From Curvibacter cyanobacteriorum (GTDB taxonomy: Bacteria > Pseudomonadota > Gammaproteobacteria > Burkholderiales > Burkholderiaceae_C), in contig NZ_JAQSIP010000016.1 of the NCBI RefSeq assembly GCF_028649475.1, positions 1 to 53,694 on the forward strand: a stretch of DNA of 53,694 nt. Reading direction: 5' to 3'. The position numbers and the translations under genes were made by a program. Below the pieces are notes generated by a model, which saw only the letters and a list, made by a program, of their open reading frames with translations, was not told the DNA's origin and searched no databases. Below are positions 16,986-26,499 of the stretch, piece by piece (the stretch's first letter is position 1; every line of letters starts with the position of its first letter).

Positions 16986-18569
16986 TCAGACCACCGCCCC
17001 CCTGGCACCGCCACGCGCACGCAACAAGGCCCCGAGGCGGCGCACGCCCTCCTCGATCTGCGCCACCGTGAGGCTGGCGTAGCCCAGGATGAAGCCTGCC
17101 GGCCGGTGGGTGGCACCCGCCCCCTCCAACCCCGAGGCATACAGCGGCGACACCGGGTACAGCCCCACGCCCACGGCGCGCGCGGCCGCGGCCAGGCCCG
17201 GCTCGTCGGCGGCCCGCCAGAGCGGCAGCCACAGCACCAGGTGCAGGCCCGCCGCCGCGCCCGTCACCTCAGCACTTTGGGGCAACTCGCGTGCCAGCGC
17301 CGCCAGCAAGGCGGCACGGCGGCGCTCGTTGTCGCGCCGCACGCGCCGCACATGCCGCTCGTAAGCCCCGCTGTCGATCAGCGTGGCGAGCACCCGCTGC
17401 GCCTCCACCGGGGCATGCCGGTCACTCAGGCGCTTGGCCTGCCGGAACACCGGCACCAGCGCCGCAGGCAGCACCAGGTAACCCAGGCGCAGCTGCGGCG
17501 ACAAGGCCTTGGAGAAGGTGCCGACATAGATCACCCGGCCGTCGGGGTCCATCGACTGCAGCGCATCCATGGGGCGCTGCCCGTAGCGAAACTCGCCGTC
17601 GTAGTCGTCCTCCACCACCCAGGCCTGCTGCCGTTGGGCCCAGTCGAGCACGGCCTGGCGGCGGGTGACCGGCAACACCCCCCCGAGGGGGAACTGGTGC
17701 GAGGGCGTGACGTAGAGCAGCCGCACCGGGCGGCCCTGCGGCAGCTGCGCGGGGTCCAGGCCCTGCGCATCGACCGGCACCGCGGTCCCGTGCGCCCCCG
17801 TGGCCTCAAAACAGCGCCGCGCCATCAGGTAGCCGGGGTCTTCAAAGGCAAAGCGGTCACCAGCCTGCAGCAGCAGGCGCGCGCACAGGTCAATGCCTTG
17901 CTGCGAGCCCTGGACCAACAGCATCTGCTCCGCATCGCAGACCAGACCCCGCGCCCGGCGCAGGTAGCCCTGCAAAGCGCGCCGCAGGGCCGGGTCCCCC
18001 TCGGGCGCCGCGTAAGACAGGCGCGCGGGTGGCTGCAGCGCCGCGAGCTTGCTGGCCCGCCGCCAGGCCAGCACCGGGAAGTCCTGCGGCGCCAGCGCCC
18101 CGTACAGAAAGTCGAAAGGCAAAGGCTCGCTTGCGGGCAGGGACGACAGGGCCATGGCCTGCACCCGGCGCCCCCAGTCGGACAGGCGAGGCCCACTGGG
18201 CCCAGGCCCCGCCGCCATGGGGGTGATCCCGGGCACCGCCATCCCGGCGGGCGGGGCCGCACCAGCCGCCCTGGGAACAGCGGCCTCGGTGCGCCGGGCG
18301 CCCGCCGCCACCGACAGGCTGGCCACACGCGCCACGCGCCCCGCCGACGTGTGCAGGTAGCCCTCGGCCGCGAGCTGCTCGTACACCGCCGTGACCGTGG
18401 TGCGCGACACCCCCCATTCCGCGGCCAGCGCCCGGGTCGATGGCGCACGCGCCCCGGCAGGCAGCCCGCCGTCCGTGATCTGGCTGCGCAACAGCTCGTA
18501 CAGCCGTCGACCCGGTCCGGTGGGGGCCGGTGCGGCGGGTGCAGGGTTGGGGTGCTCGAACTGGCCCAT
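16986..18569 (-). CDS. MocR-type regulator (GntR helix-turn-helix with aminotransferase domain)
   Basis: 527 residues from the ATG at 18569. The N-terminal winged helix (about 15-85) includes GARAPSTRALAAEWGVSRTTVTAVYEQLAAEGYLHT. A type I aminotransferase-like domain follows, with YAAPEGDPALRRALQGYLRRARG, TPSHQFPLGGVLP, DDYDGEFRY and the PLP-lysine motif GTFSKALSPQLRLGYL (Lys about 352). MocR proteins use PLP as effector cofactor, PdxR being the best known. It is divergent from the PaiB-like gene, so that gene is the likely target. A longer in-frame extension beyond 18569 is antisense to the PaiB-like gene and is rejected. Confidence 0.92.
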   Translation of the reverse strand: MGQFEHPNPAPAAPAPTGPGRRLYELLRSQITDGGLPAGARAPSTRALAAEWGVSRTTVTAVYEQLAAEGYLHTSAGRVARVASLSVAAGARRTEAAVPRAAGAAPPAGMAVPGITPMAAGPGPSGPRLSDWGRRVQAMALSSLPASEPLPFDFLYGALAPQDFPVLAWRRASKLAALQPPARLSYAAPEGDPALRRALQGYLRRARGLVCDAEQMLLVQGSQQGIDLCARLLLQAGDRFAFEDPGYLMARRCFEATGAHGTAVPVDAQGLDPAQLPQGRPVRLLYVTPSHQFPLGGVLPVTRRQAVLDWAQRQQAWVVEDDYDGEFRYGQRPMDALQSMDPDGRVIYVGTFSKALSPQLRLGYLVLPAALVPVFRQAKRLSDRHAPVEAQRVLATLIDSGAYERHVRRVRRDNERRRAALLAALARELPQSAEVTGAAAGLHLVLWLPLWRAADEPGLAAAARAVGVGLYPVSPLYASGLEGAGATHRPAGFILGYASLTVAQIEEGVRRLGALLRARGGARGAVV

Positions 18570-18656
18570 CAAAACTCTCAAAAACTGGCTCTTCTGATGG
18601 TACCGGTTGGCGGCGACAGTGGAGGCCCAGCCCCTCTCACCCACCCCAGCGAACCG

Positions 18657-19280
18657 ATGTACATCCCCGCCCACTTTGCCGAACCCCGCCTCGACGAACT
18701 GCACCGCGTGATGCGCGAGCACCCCCTGGGCCTGCTGGTCACCCATGGCGGGGCTGGCCTTGACGTCAACCCGCTGCCATTCGCCTTCGACCCCCACACC
18801 GGGCCCCAGGGCACCTTGCGCGCCCATGTGGCGCGGGCCAACCCGCTGTGGCAAGAGGCCGTCGAGGGGCAGGCGGTGATGGTGGTGTTCCGCGGTGCCG
18901 AGGCCTATGTGTCGCCCAGCTGGTACCCGAGCAAGCACGAAACCCACCGCCAGGTCCCGACCTGGAACTACGAGGTGGTGCAGGCCCATGGCACGCTGGC
19001 GGTGCGCGACGACGAACGCTTTGTGCGTGGCCTGGTGGCCACCCTGACACGCCAGCACGAAGCCCCCGAGCCCCAACCCTGGAAGATGGGCGACTCGGCG
19101 CCTGAGTTCATCGATGGCCTGCTGAAGCACATTGTGGGCATCGAGATCATCCTGACCTCTCTGGTCGGCAAGTTCAAGCTGAGTCAGAACAAGGAGGCCC
19201 GCGACCGGCTGGGTGCGGTGCAGGCCCTTGAGGCGCGGCAGCAGCCCGCACTGGCCCAGGCCATGCGCCGCACGCTCTGA
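18657..19280 (+). CDS. PaiB-like FMN-binding negative transcriptional regulator family protein
   Basis: 207 residues starting MYIPAHFAEPRLDELHRVMREHPLGLLVTHG, the typical start of the PaiB/FMN-bind family. Conserved blocks are AHVARANPLWQ, AYVSPSWYPSKHETHRQVPTWNYEVVQAHG (the flavin-binding region of the split barrel) and GIEIILTSLVGKFKLSQNK. The named function comes from Bacillus PaiB; many members may instead be flavin enzymes. The start codon was chosen to match the family. The divergent MocR-type gene begins 87 bases away. Confidence 0.9.
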   Translation: MYIPAHFAEPRLDELHRVMREHPLGLLVTHGGAGLDVNPLPFAFDPHTGPQGTLRAHVARANPLWQEAVEGQAVMVVFRGAEAYVSPSWYPSKHETHRQVPTWNYEVVQAHGTLAVRDDERFVRGLVATLTRQHEAPEPQPWKMGDSAPEFIDGLLKHIVGIEIILTSLVGKFKLSQNKEARDRLGAVQALEARQQPALAQAMRRTL

Positions 19281-19335
19281 GCTGGTGACCGGGTGACCGG
19301 GCAGCCACCGGGCCCGCACCGGCACCGCGCGCGAC

Positions 19336-20475
19336 TCAGGCGCCGCGCGCCACCAGCATCTGCACAAAGGTCTGCAAGCGGGCACTGGTGTCGACCGCGA
19401 TGGCGGTGAACTCCAGGCCGGCCCGCCAGCGACCCTGGTGGGGGCGGCACTTGACCACCTTGGCATAGACATCGGAGGCCCGGAAGTCGAGCAGGCGCAG
19501 GCCGAACTCCAGCTTGAGCTCAGCGAAGGGTTCGAGCGGCTGGTCCAGCTCCAGTTGCAGGCCGTGGTAGCCGATGTCCAGGATGGTGGCCGAGATGACC
19601 CGCGGCACCACCACCTTGTCCTGCAACTCGTGCAGCATGCACGACAGGTTCACCTCAACCCGGTGGCTGCGGCGCCCCTCGGTGCGCGGCACGCGCAGGC
19701 CCCGCGAGGGGATGGCCACCACCTCGCGCACCCGCACCGGTTCGCTCTTGCCTTTGACATGCACCTCCATGGGGCCCGAGGTGTCGACCAGGTGCTGACA
19801 GCGCTCGAAGGTGTGTTCGCTGATCAACACCTGCCCGCGCAGGCTGAAGGACTCGATGCGCGAGGCCAGGTTCACCTCGTCGCCAATCACCGTGTACTGC
19901 GAATAGGCGGCCGACCCAAAGCGCCCCGCGATCACCTGCCCGGTGTTGATGCCGATGCCCATGTACAGCTCGGGCAGACCCAGGTGGCGGTCTTCTTGGT
20001 TGAGGCGCTCCATCGCCTGCTGCATCTCGACGGCACAGACCAGCGCGCGGTCGACGTCATCGGGACGCCCTTCGGGGGCGCCAAACAGCACCATCACCGA
20101 GTCCCCCATGAACTTGTCGATGGTGCCACCGTGGCGCAGGATCACCTCGCAAATGGCCCCCAGGCAGCGGTTCAGCAAGGCAATGATGACGCCCGCGGGT
20201 TGCGTGGCGGTGAGCGCCGTGAAGCCGCGCAAATCGGCCAGCAGCACCGTGACCTCGCGCTGCGCCACCGCCGGCGCGCCCACCCCCGACACCAGGTGCC
20301 CCGTCAGGGCCAGCAATTCGTTCAGGGCCGAGGGCGACAAGGCCTGCCCGGTTTCGCGCAAGAGCAAGGCCTGCAGGCGCTGGTCCAGGTCAGCGGGTGC
20401 AGATGGGAACGGGGGGTTCAAAGGGGTCATGCCGGGTTCTGGGGCGTCGGATGCATCTGGAGTCGATCGAGACAC
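19336..20475 (-). CDS. Class III adenylate/guanylate cyclase fused to a PilZ domain
   Basis: 379 residues from a GTG at 20475; an ATG at 20430 (364 residues) is the alternative, and neither has a clear ribosome site. The cyclase domain covers about 70-250. Metal-binding Asp81 (LLADLRGF) and Asp125 (DKFMGDSVMVLFGAP), substrate-specifying Lys121 and Asp199 (YTVIGDEVN), and Asn202 and Arg206 (NLASRIE) are all present, so it should be active, with the Lys/Asp pair predicting ATP. About 265-375 is PilZ-like: R268-x-x-x-R272, then D300-I-G302-Y-H-G305 where the consensus is D/N-x-S-x-x-G. It may link c-di-GMP to cAMP formation. No membrane helix is seen. Confidence 0.88.
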   Translation of the reverse strand: MSRSTPDASDAPEPGMTPLNPPFPSAPADLDQRLQALLLRETGQALSPSALNELLALTGHLVSGVGAPAVAQREVTVLLADLRGFTALTATQPAGVIIALLNRCLGAICEVILRHGGTIDKFMGDSVMVLFGAPEGRPDDVDRALVCAVEMQQAMERLNQEDRHLGLPELYMGIGINTGQVIAGRFGSAAYSQYTVIGDEVNLASRIESFSLRGQVLISEHTFERCQHLVDTSGPMEVHVKGKSEPVRVREVVAIPSRGLRVPRTEGRRSHRVEVNLSCMLHELQDKVVVPRVISATILDIGYHGLQLELDQPLEPFAELKLEFGLRLLDFRASDVYAKVVKCRPHQGRWRAGLEFTAIAVDTSARLQTFVQMLVARGA

Positions 20476-20624
20476 ACGGGTCTCGCGGTTTCATTTTGCC
20501 CATTATCGGAGCCCCGGGGCCCCGCCTGCAAACCCCTGCCGGCCGCAGGCGCTGCCGGGCCACAAGGAGCGGAACCAGCGTCCTGCTCTCGGCCCCCGCA
20601 GACACGCCCTTGGCACCCCCGCGC

Positions 20625-20651
20625 AATTACGATAAAGTAAACAAATTACGA
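20625..20651. promoter_or_regulatory. Direct repeat AATTACGA in the promoter region of the first VOC gene
   Basis: AATTACGA occurs at 20625-20632 and 20644-20651, starts 19 bases apart, in an AT-rich island upstream of the VOC gene. It could be a promoter or binding site; no regulator gene is adjacent. Confidence 0.35.
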
Positions 20652-20713
20652 ATAGTTAAATCAACAAACCCACACCGCCTCGCCCAGGCCCCTTTTTCGG
20701 AGACACCGACACC

Positions 20714-21364
20714 ATGGCCACGCCCTCCCCCCAAGCGACCCAAGCCCCCCACCCGACCCGCCTGCCGAACCTGCCCGCCCCGGCCCCCATCCAGCAGCTG
20801 CACCACTACGCCTACAAAGCACGTGACGCCGAGGAAACGCGCCACTTCTACGAAGACATCCTGGGCCTGCCGCTCTACCACATCATCCAAAGCGACTACG
20901 TGCCCAGCACGGGCGAGTACTGCCCTTACACACACTTCTTCTTTCGCTTGCAGGACGGCTCGTTCATCGCCTTCTTCGACCTCGGCGACGACGTCAAGCC
21001 CGAGCCCTCGCCCAACACCCCGCTGTGGGTCAACCACATCGCGTTCCGGGTCAACACGGTGCAGGAGCTCGAGAACACCAAGGCCCGCCTGCAAGCCCAT
21101 GGCGTCGAGGTGCTGGGCGTGACCGACCACCACATCTTCAAGAGCATCTACTTCTTCGACCCCAACGGCATCCGCCTCGAACTCAGCGCCCAACTGGCCA
21201 ACGACGCCGACATGGCGCGTGAAAGCACCACCGCACACCAGCGCCTGCGCGAGTGGACCGCCCGCAAAGAACAATGGCGCCAGGAACGGGCCGCCGGCCA
21301 GTTGGCCGCCCCGCTGAAGCCTCAGCACAACGACCGCCCGGAGTACGGACCGGGCCCGACCTGA
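20714..21364 (+). CDS. VOC-family (glyoxalase/dioxygenase fold) protein
   Basis: 216 residues. Two beta-alpha-beta-beta-beta modules. Candidate metal ligands are His30 or His31 (QQLHHYAYKARD), His108 (VNHIAFRV) and Glu156 (GIRLEL), the His-His-Glu set used in VOC enzymes. The block GVTDHHIFKSIYFFDPNG is almost the same in the VOC protein at 43181, so the two are paralogs. This one has a longer N-terminus (about 25 Pro-rich residues) and a charged C-terminal tail (about 165-216). The substrate is unknown. It stands alone after an AT-rich promoter region. Confidence 0.85.
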   Translation: MATPSPQATQAPHPTRLPNLPAPAPIQQLHHYAYKARDAEETRHFYEDILGLPLYHIIQSDYVPSTGEYCPYTHFFFRLQDGSFIAFFDLGDDVKPEPSPNTPLWVNHIAFRVNTVQELENTKARLQAHGVEVLGVTDHHIFKSIYFFDPNGIRLELSAQLANDADMARESTTAHQRLREWTARKEQWRQERAAGQLAAPLKPQHNDRPEYGPGPT

Positions 21365-21441
21365 GGCGGAACGGCACCGCGCGGCATCGTCGGCCCCCGG
21401 CGCTTTCTAACGCCGCAGGCCGAAGCCCAGCCCGGGGCCGC

Positions 21442-21447
21442 TAAAAT
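21442..21447 (+). promoter_or_regulatory. Possible -10 element of valS
   Basis: CTAAAATCGG contains TAAAAT, a good -10 hexamer, 62 bases before the valS start. No clear -35 is visible. If used, the leader includes the hairpin at 21474-21497. Confidence 0.4.
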
Positions 21448-21473
21448 CGGCGCCATCCTGCAACAGTCACCAG

Positions 21474-21497
21474 ACGGCACCTCAGGGTGCCGTTTTC
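21474..21497 (+). terminator. Terminator-like hairpin in the valS leader
   Basis: ACGGCACC (21474-21481) pairs with GGTGCCGT (21486-21493) and is followed by TTTTC. It ends 12 bases before the valS ATG, so it is either the terminator of an upstream transcript or an attenuator. Confidence 0.6.
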
Positions 21498-21509
21498 ATT
21501 TCCCAGCCC

Positions 21510-24467
21510 ATGAGCAACACCCCGGACAACGCCGCGCCCCAGCCCGGCCTGAACAGCCTCTCCAAGTCGTTTGAACCTGCCGCCATCGAACAGCGCTGGG
21601 GCCCTCTGTGGGAGCAGCGCGGCTACGGCAAGGCCGGCGTGCGCGGCACGGGCGTGCCCGACGCGCAAGCGCCCTCCTTCGCCATTCAGCTGCCGCCGCC
21701 CAATGTGACCGGCACGCTGCACATGGGCCACGCCTTCAACCAGACCATCATGGACAGCCTCACGCGTTACCACCGCATGAAGGGCCACAACACGGTCTGG
21801 GTGCCCGGCACCGACCACGCCGGCATCGCCACGCAGATCGTGGTGGAGCGCCAGCTGCAAGAGCAAAAGCTCAGCCGCCACGACCTGGGCCGCAAGAACT
21901 TCGTCAGCAAGGTCTGGGAGTGGAAAGAAAAGTCCGGCAACACCATCACCACCCAGATGCGCCGCATGGGCGACAGCGTGGACTGGAGCCGTGAGTACTT
22001 CACCATGGACGACAAGCTGTCCAGCGTGGTGACCGAGACCTTTGTGCGCCTGTATGAGCAAGGCCTGATCTACCGCGGCAAGCGCCTGGTCAACTGGGAC
22101 CCGGTGCTGATGTCGGCCGTGTCCGACCTGGAAGTCGAAAGCGAAGAAGAAGACGGCAGCCTGTGGCACATCGCCTACCCGCTGGCCGACGGCTCGGGCA
22201 GCCTGACCGTGGCCACCACCCGCCCCGAGACCCTGCTGGGCGACGTGGCCGTGATGGTGCACCCCGAGGACGAGCGCTACACCGCGCTGATCGGCAAGAA
22301 GGTCAAGCTGCCGTTGACCGACCGAGAGATCCCGGTGATTGCCGATGACTACGTGGACCGCGAGTTCGGCACCGGTGTGGTCAAGGTCACGCCCGCCCAC
22401 GACCAGAACGACTACGCCGTGGGCCAACGCCACGGCCTGCCCATGATCTGCGTGCTGACGCTGGAAGCCAAGATCAACGACAACGCCCCCGCCAAATACC
22501 AGGGCCTGGACCGCTTCGTGGCGCGCAAGGCCGTGGTGGCCGACCTGGAAGCCGCTGGTGCCCTGGTTGAGGTGAAGAAGCACAAGCTGATGGTGCCGCG
22601 CTGCACCCGCACCGGCCAGGTGATCGAGCCCATGCTGACCGACCAATGGTTTGTCGCCATGAACAAGGCCCCCACGCTGCCCACGGCGTGTGGTTCGCAG
22701 CCCCCCGAGGGGGCTGGCACCGGGTCCGATCCGGCACTCGACACCCGCTCGATCGCCCAGAAGGCCATCGACGCCGTGGCCAGCGGCGAGGTCAAGTTCG
22801 TGCCCGAGAACTGGGTCAACACCTACAACCAGTGGATGAACAACATCCAGGACTGGTGCATCAGCCGCCAGCTGTGGTGGGGTCACCAGATCCCGGCCTG
22901 GTACGACGAAGACGGCAACGTGATCGTGGCCCGCAACGAAGCCGAAGCCCAGGCCAAGGCCCCGGGCAAGACCTTGCGCCGCGATGAAGACGTGCTCGAC
23001 ACCTGGTACTCGTCGGCACTGGTGCCCTTCAGCACCATGGGCTGGCCCCAGCAGACCGGCGCGGCCGAAGACGACTTCAACCTGTACCTGCCCAGCAGCG
23101 TGCTGGTCACAGGCTACGACATCATCTTCTTCTGGGTCGCCCGGATGATCATGATGACCACCCACTTCACGGGCCGTGTACCGTTCAAACACGTCTACAT
23201 CCACGGTCTGGTGCGCGACGCGCAGGGCAAGAAGATGAGCAAGTCCGAGGGCAATGTGCTGGACCCGGTGGACCTGATCGACGGCATTTCGCTCGAGCCC
23301 CTGCTGGACAAGCGCACCACCGGCCTGCGCAAGCCCGAAACCGCCCCGCAGGTGCGCAAGAACACGCAAAGAGAGTTCCCCGAAGGCATTCCCGCCTACG
23401 GTGCCGACGCCCTGCGCTTCACCTTTGCGGCGCTGGCCTCGCTGGGCCGCAGCATCAACTTCGACAGCAAGCGCTGCGAGGGCTACCGCAACTTCTGCAA
23501 CAAGCTCTGGAACGCCACCCGCTTCGTGCTGATGAACTGCGAAGGCCAGGACTGCGGCCTGATGGAACACACCAAGGCCGACTGCTCGGTGGGCGGCAAG
23601 GCCCATGGCTACATGCACTTCAGCCAGGCCGACCGCTGGATCAGCTCGGTGCTGCAGCAGGTCGAGGCAGACATCGCCAAGGGCTTCGAGGACTACCGCC
23701 TCGACAACGTGGCCAACCGCCTCTACGACTTCGTCTGGAACGAGTTCTGCGACTGGTACCTGGAGATCGCCAAGGTGCAGATCCAGACCGGCAACGAAGC
23801 CCAGCAGCGTGGTACCCGCCGCACTCTGATCCGCACGCTCGAAGCCATCCTGCGCCTGGCGCACCCGATCATCCCCTTCATCACCGAAGAGCTGTGGCAG
23901 ACCGTGGCCCCGGTGGCCGGCCTGCCGGGTGAATCGATCAGCGTGGCCCGCTACCCCGAGGCCCAACCGGCCAAAATCGACCCCGAGGCCATCGCCTACG
24001 TGGCGCGCCTGAAGGACCTGGTGGACGCCTGCCGCAACCTGCGCGGCGAACTGGGCGTGTCGCCCGCCACCCGCCTGCCGCTGTTGGCCCTGGCCAACAA
24101 CGCCGACGAAGCCACATTCCTGCAACAGTCGGCACAAATACTGCAAGCACTGGCCAAGCTCAGCGAAGTCAAGCTGTTCGACGACGAGGCCGCCTGGGCC
24201 ACCGCCGCCCAAGCCGCCCCGGTGGCGGTGGTGGGCCAAGCCCGCGTGTGCCTGTTTGTCGAAATCGATGTCGCGGCTGAAAAAGCCCGCCTGAGCAAAG
24301 AGGCCGCTCGCCTGGAAGGTGAAATCGCGAAGGCGAACGGCAAACTGTCCAACGAGGCCTTTGTGGCCAAGGCCCCGCCGGCCGTGATCGAACAGGAGAA
24401 GAAGCGCGTGGCTGACTTCTCCACCAAGCTGGCCGGGATTCAAGATCAATTACGGAGGATGAGCTGA
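21510..24467 (+). CDS. valS: Valyl-tRNA synthetase with an in-frame insertion
   Basis: 985 residues. It charges tRNA-Val. The class I HIGH motif appears as HMGH (71-74, in [13 protein letters not shown]) and KMSKS as KKMSKSEGN (about 573-581). Other ValS landmarks are [33 protein letters not shown], the GADALRF block, and a C-terminal coiled-coil arm ([22 protein letters not shown]). Around residues 390-412 there is a low-complexity Gly/Pro-rich stretch ([18 protein letters not shown]) not typical of ValS; its DNA contains a perfect 8-bp palindrome (22698-22716). It lies between the editing region and WCISRQ, where loops vary. galU starts one base after the stop. Confidence 0.97.
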   Translation: MSNTPDNAAPQPGLNSLSKSFEPAAIEQRWGPLWEQRGYGKAGVRGTGVPDAQAPSFAIQLPPPNVTGTLHMGHAFNQTIMDSLTRYHRMKGHNTVWVPGTDHAGIATQIVVERQLQEQKLSRHDLGRKNFVSKVWEWKEKSGNTITTQMRRMGDSVDWSREYFTMDDKLSSVVTETFVRLYEQGLIYRGKRLVNWDPVLMSAVSDLEVESEEEDGSLWHIAYPLADGSGSLTVATTRPETLLGDVAVMVHPEDERYTALIGKKVKLPLTDREIPVIADDYVDREFGTGVVKVTPAHDQNDYAVGQRHGLPMICVLTLEAKINDNAPAKYQGLDRFVARKAVVADLEAAGALVEVKKHKLMVPRCTRTGQVIEPMLTDQWFVAMNKAPTLPTACGSQPPEGAGTGSDPALDTRSIAQKAIDAVASGEVKFVPENWVNTYNQWMNNIQDWCISRQLWWGHQIPAWYDEDGNVIVARNEAEAQAKAPGKTLRRDEDVLDTWYSSALVPFSTMGWPQQTGAAEDDFNLYLPSSVLVTGYDIIFFWVARMIMMTTHFTGRVPFKHVYIHGLVRDAQGKKMSKSEGNVLDPVDLIDGISLEPLLDKRTTGLRKPETAPQVRKNTQREFPEGIPAYGADALRFTFAALASLGRSINFDSKRCEGYRNFCNKLWNATRFVLMNCEGQDCGLMEHTKADCSVGGKAHGYMHFSQADRWISSVLQQVEADIAKGFEDYRLDNVANRLYDFVWNEFCDWYLEIAKVQIQTGNEAQQRGTRRTLIRTLEAILRLAHPIIPFITEELWQTVAPVAGLPGESISVARYPEAQPAKIDPEAIAYVARLKDLVDACRNLRGELGVSPATRLPLLALANNADEATFLQQSAQILQALAKLSEVKLFDDEAAWATAAQAAPVAVVGQARVCLFVEIDVAAEKARLSKEAARLEGEIAKANGKLSNEAFVAKAPPAVIEQEKKRVADFSTKLAGIQDQLRRMS
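22698..22716 (+). repeat. Palindrome inside valS (REP-like)
   Basis: CAGCCCCC and GGGGGCTG with a CGA loop, perfect over 8 bp, inside a segment coding for an unusual insertion in ValS. It resembles the C-run/GAG/G-run palindromes common between genes in Comamonadaceae; that resemblance is from memory. Confidence 0.6.
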
Positions 24468-24468
24468 A

Positions 24469-25359
24469 ATGAGTAAAACGATTCAAGCCGTGCGCAAGGC
24501 GGTGTTTCCGGTGGCGGGCCTCGGCACGCGTTTCCTGCCGGCCACCAAGGCCAGCCCGAAGGAAATGCTGCCGGTGGTCGACAAGCCCCTGATCCAGTAC
24601 GCCGTCGAAGAGGCCCACGCGGCCGGCATCGAGCACATGATCTTTGTGACGGGCCGCAGCAAGCGCGCCATCGAAGACCACTTCGACACCGCCTACGAAC
24701 TCGAAGCCGAGCTCGAAGCCGCACAGAAGCTCGAAATGCTGGCCCTGGTGCGTTCGCTGCAACCCGCGGGCATGTCCTTCTCCTACGTGCGCCAACCGCG
24801 TTCGCTGGGCCTGGGCCACGCCGTGCTGTGCGCGTCCCACCTGGTGGGCGACGAGCCCTTTGCCGTGCTGCTGGCCGACGACCTGATGGCCGCACCGCAA
24901 GGGGGCCAGGCCATCATGGCGCAGATGACCGAGCAGTTCTCCAAGCTCGGCGCCTCGATCCTGGCCGTGCAGGAAGTGCCCAAGGAACATGTGCGCCGCT
25001 ACGGCATCGTGGTGGGCGAACCGGCCGGTGAGCGCACGCTCAAGGTCAGCCACATCGTCGAGAAGCCGATGCCTGAAGTGGCACCGTCGCGCATGGGCGT
25101 GGCAGGCCGCTACGTGCTGACCCCGGCCATCTTCGACATGCTGCGCACCCAGCCCAAGGGCGCGGGCGGCGAGATCCAGCTCACCGACGCGATTGCCCGC
25201 CTCATGGCCAGCGAGTCGGTCTACGCCTGGCAGTACGAAGGCAAGCGCTACGACTGCGGCAGCAAGGAAGGCTTCCTGGAAGCCACGGTGGAACTGGCCC
25301 TGCAACACCCCGAAGTGGGCGCGGGCTTCCGCAGCTACCTCAAGACCCTGAGCCTGTGA
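24469..25359 (+). CDS. galU: UTP-glucose-1-phosphate uridylyltransferase
   Basis: 296 residues. It makes UDP-glucose for surface polysaccharides. The nucleotide-binding start is [40 protein letters not shown]; further motifs are [43 protein letters not shown] and [18 protein letters not shown] inside the end of valS lies about 12 bases before the ATG, which follows the valS TGA after one base, so the two genes are translationally linked. A terminator lies at 25403. Confidence 0.96.
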   Translation: MSKTIQAVRKAVFPVAGLGTRFLPATKASPKEMLPVVDKPLIQYAVEEAHAAGIEHMIFVTGRSKRAIEDHFDTAYELEAELEAAQKLEMLALVRSLQPAGMSFSYVRQPRSLGLGHAVLCASHLVGDEPFAVLLADDLMAAPQGGQAIMAQMTEQFSKLGASILAVQEVPKEHVRRYGIVVGEPAGERTLKVSHIVEKPMPEVAPSRMGVAGRYVLTPAIFDMLRTQPKGAGGEIQLTDAIARLMASESVYAWQYEGKRYDCGSKEGFLEATVELALQHPEVGAGFRSYLKTLSL

Positions 25360-25402
25360 GGCGACAGCCCCTGCGCGCCGCGTGCGCGTGGGCGGCCCCA
25401 TG

Positions 25403-25431
25403 AAAAAAGCCGTCCTCTCGGACGGCTTTTT
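25403..25431. terminator. Bidirectional terminator between galU and the TusA-like gene
   Basis: AAAAAAGCCGTCC and GGACGGCTTTTT with a TCTC loop: an A-run before and a T-run after, so it works for galU on plus and the TusA-like gene on minus. Confidence 0.95.
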
Positions 25432-25508
25432 AGTGCCCATGGTCGTGCACCACGGCGGGCCCACGCACAGGGCATCGGGCGGCCCCGCTTGCGCGGCGAC
25501 CTCAGACC

Positions 25509-25736
25509 TCAGCGGCGGCGCAGCACATGGATGAAGTCGGTGCCGAGCGTTTCTTGCTCGACCAGCTCATTGCCGGTCTGCTTGGCAAAGGCCTGAAAAT
25601 CGCGCAACGAACCCGGGTCGGTGGCCACCACCTTGAGCAACTGGCCGCTCATCATGTCCGTCAGGGCCTTCTTGGCCTTCAGGATGGGCAAGGGGCAGTT
25701 CAGGCCCCGGGTGTCGATTTCTTTTTGAATGTCCAT
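25509..25736 (-). CDS. TusA/SirA-family sulfur-carrier protein
   Basis: 75 residues, the usual size. The family motif is RGLNCPLPILKAKKAL, with the sulfur-accepting Cys14 in the CPxP core. TusA-like proteins accept persulfide sulfur and hand it on for tRNA thiolation or other uses; which pathway applies here is not shown. It sits downstream of the NUDIX and cysM genes on the same strand, so the three could share transcripts. GGAAAT before the ATG is a weak ribosome site. Confidence 0.9.
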   Translation of the reverse strand: MDIQKEIDTRGLNCPLPILKAKKALTDMMSGQLLKVVATDPGSLRDFQAFAKQTGNELVEQETLGTDFIHVLRRR

Positions 25737-25807
25737 CTGGATTTCCTCGCGTCTGCTGCGATTCTACGCAGGACGCCAGCCAACGCAGCGGCCCCTGCGG
25801 GCGCTGC

Positions 25808-26341
25808 TCAGTCCTCGCGCCGCGGAAATTCCATGAAGCGCGGCTCGATGCCACGGCCCCGCAGCCACTGGGCCAGCGCCAGGCCCGTGCCCGCCGGCCA
25901 GCACATCACGTCTTCGGGGTTCATCAACTTGTACTCCACCAGCTCGGGCGAGAGGCGAATGTCACCGTCGGCCACCGCGTGGTAGGTGATCAGCACCTGG
26001 TTCATGCGCTGAAAGGCATGCACCCCCACCAGGTTGAGCGACAGGGTGTCGAGGTTGGTTTCTTCTTTGATCTCGCGCGCGATGCCTTCTTCAGGCGATT
26101 CGCCGGCCTCCATGAAGCCGGTGATCAGCGCGAACATGCGCCCCGACCAAGCCGCATTGCGCGCCAGCAGCACCTGCCCACGGTACTCGATGATGGCAGC
26201 CAGCACCGGGGTCGGGTTGTTCCAGTGCGTCCACTGACAGACCAGGCAGCGCAGTCGGGTCTTCTCGCCCCCGTCTTCCATCTGAGTGGTCTCGGACAGC
26301 GCACTGGCGCACTGAGGACAAAAACGAAAATGGGCGCTCAT
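25808..26341 (-). CDS. NUDIX hydrolase with an N-terminal zinc ribbon
   Basis: 177 residues. Cys8, Cys11, Cys32 and Cys35 (FCPQC ... CLVC) form a zinc ribbon as in NudC-type enzymes. The Nudix box G75-x5-E81-x7-R89-E90-x-x-E93-E94 is complete except that its last glycine is Asn (EETNL). It should hydrolyse a nucleoside diphosphate linked to another group; no NudC-specific SQPWPFP motif is seen, so an NADH or decapping role cannot be claimed. Transcribed with cysM upstream and the TusA-like gene downstream. Confidence 0.9.
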   Translation of the reverse strand: MSAHFRFCPQCASALSETTQMEDGGEKTRLRCLVCQWTHWNNPTPVLAAIIEYRGQVLLARNAAWSGRMFALITGFMEAGESPEEGIAREIKEETNLDTLSLNLVGVHAFQRMNQVLITYHAVADGDIRLSPELVEYKLMNPEDVMCWPAGTGLALAQWLRGRGIEPRFMEFPRRED

Positions 26342-26499
26342 GCTTGCACTCCTGGGGCAAGGGTTGGGGATTCAACAAAGACCGCCGTGTGCCCCAGCGG
26401 GGGCAGCGCGGTACACGCCACGCCCCCCTGCCCGGCCCGACACGCCAGCCCCTCTGCGGGGCCCGGCTCGCCAGGGCCCGGTGCGCCAGGCGCGCCCGG

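Noticed and set aside
17675-17700. C-run/GAG/G-run resembling the valS palindrome, inside the MocR-type gene
   Set aside because: It encodes the conserved QFPLGG motif of the aminotransferase domain, so codon use explains it.
17106-18656. Upstream extension of the PaiB-like gene into a 724-codon frame
   Set aside because: The extension is antisense to the MocR-type gene; the family N-terminus begins at 18657.
21441-24449. 1002-codon minus-strand frame antisense to valS
   Set aside because: Composition artefact; valS on the plus strand is complete.
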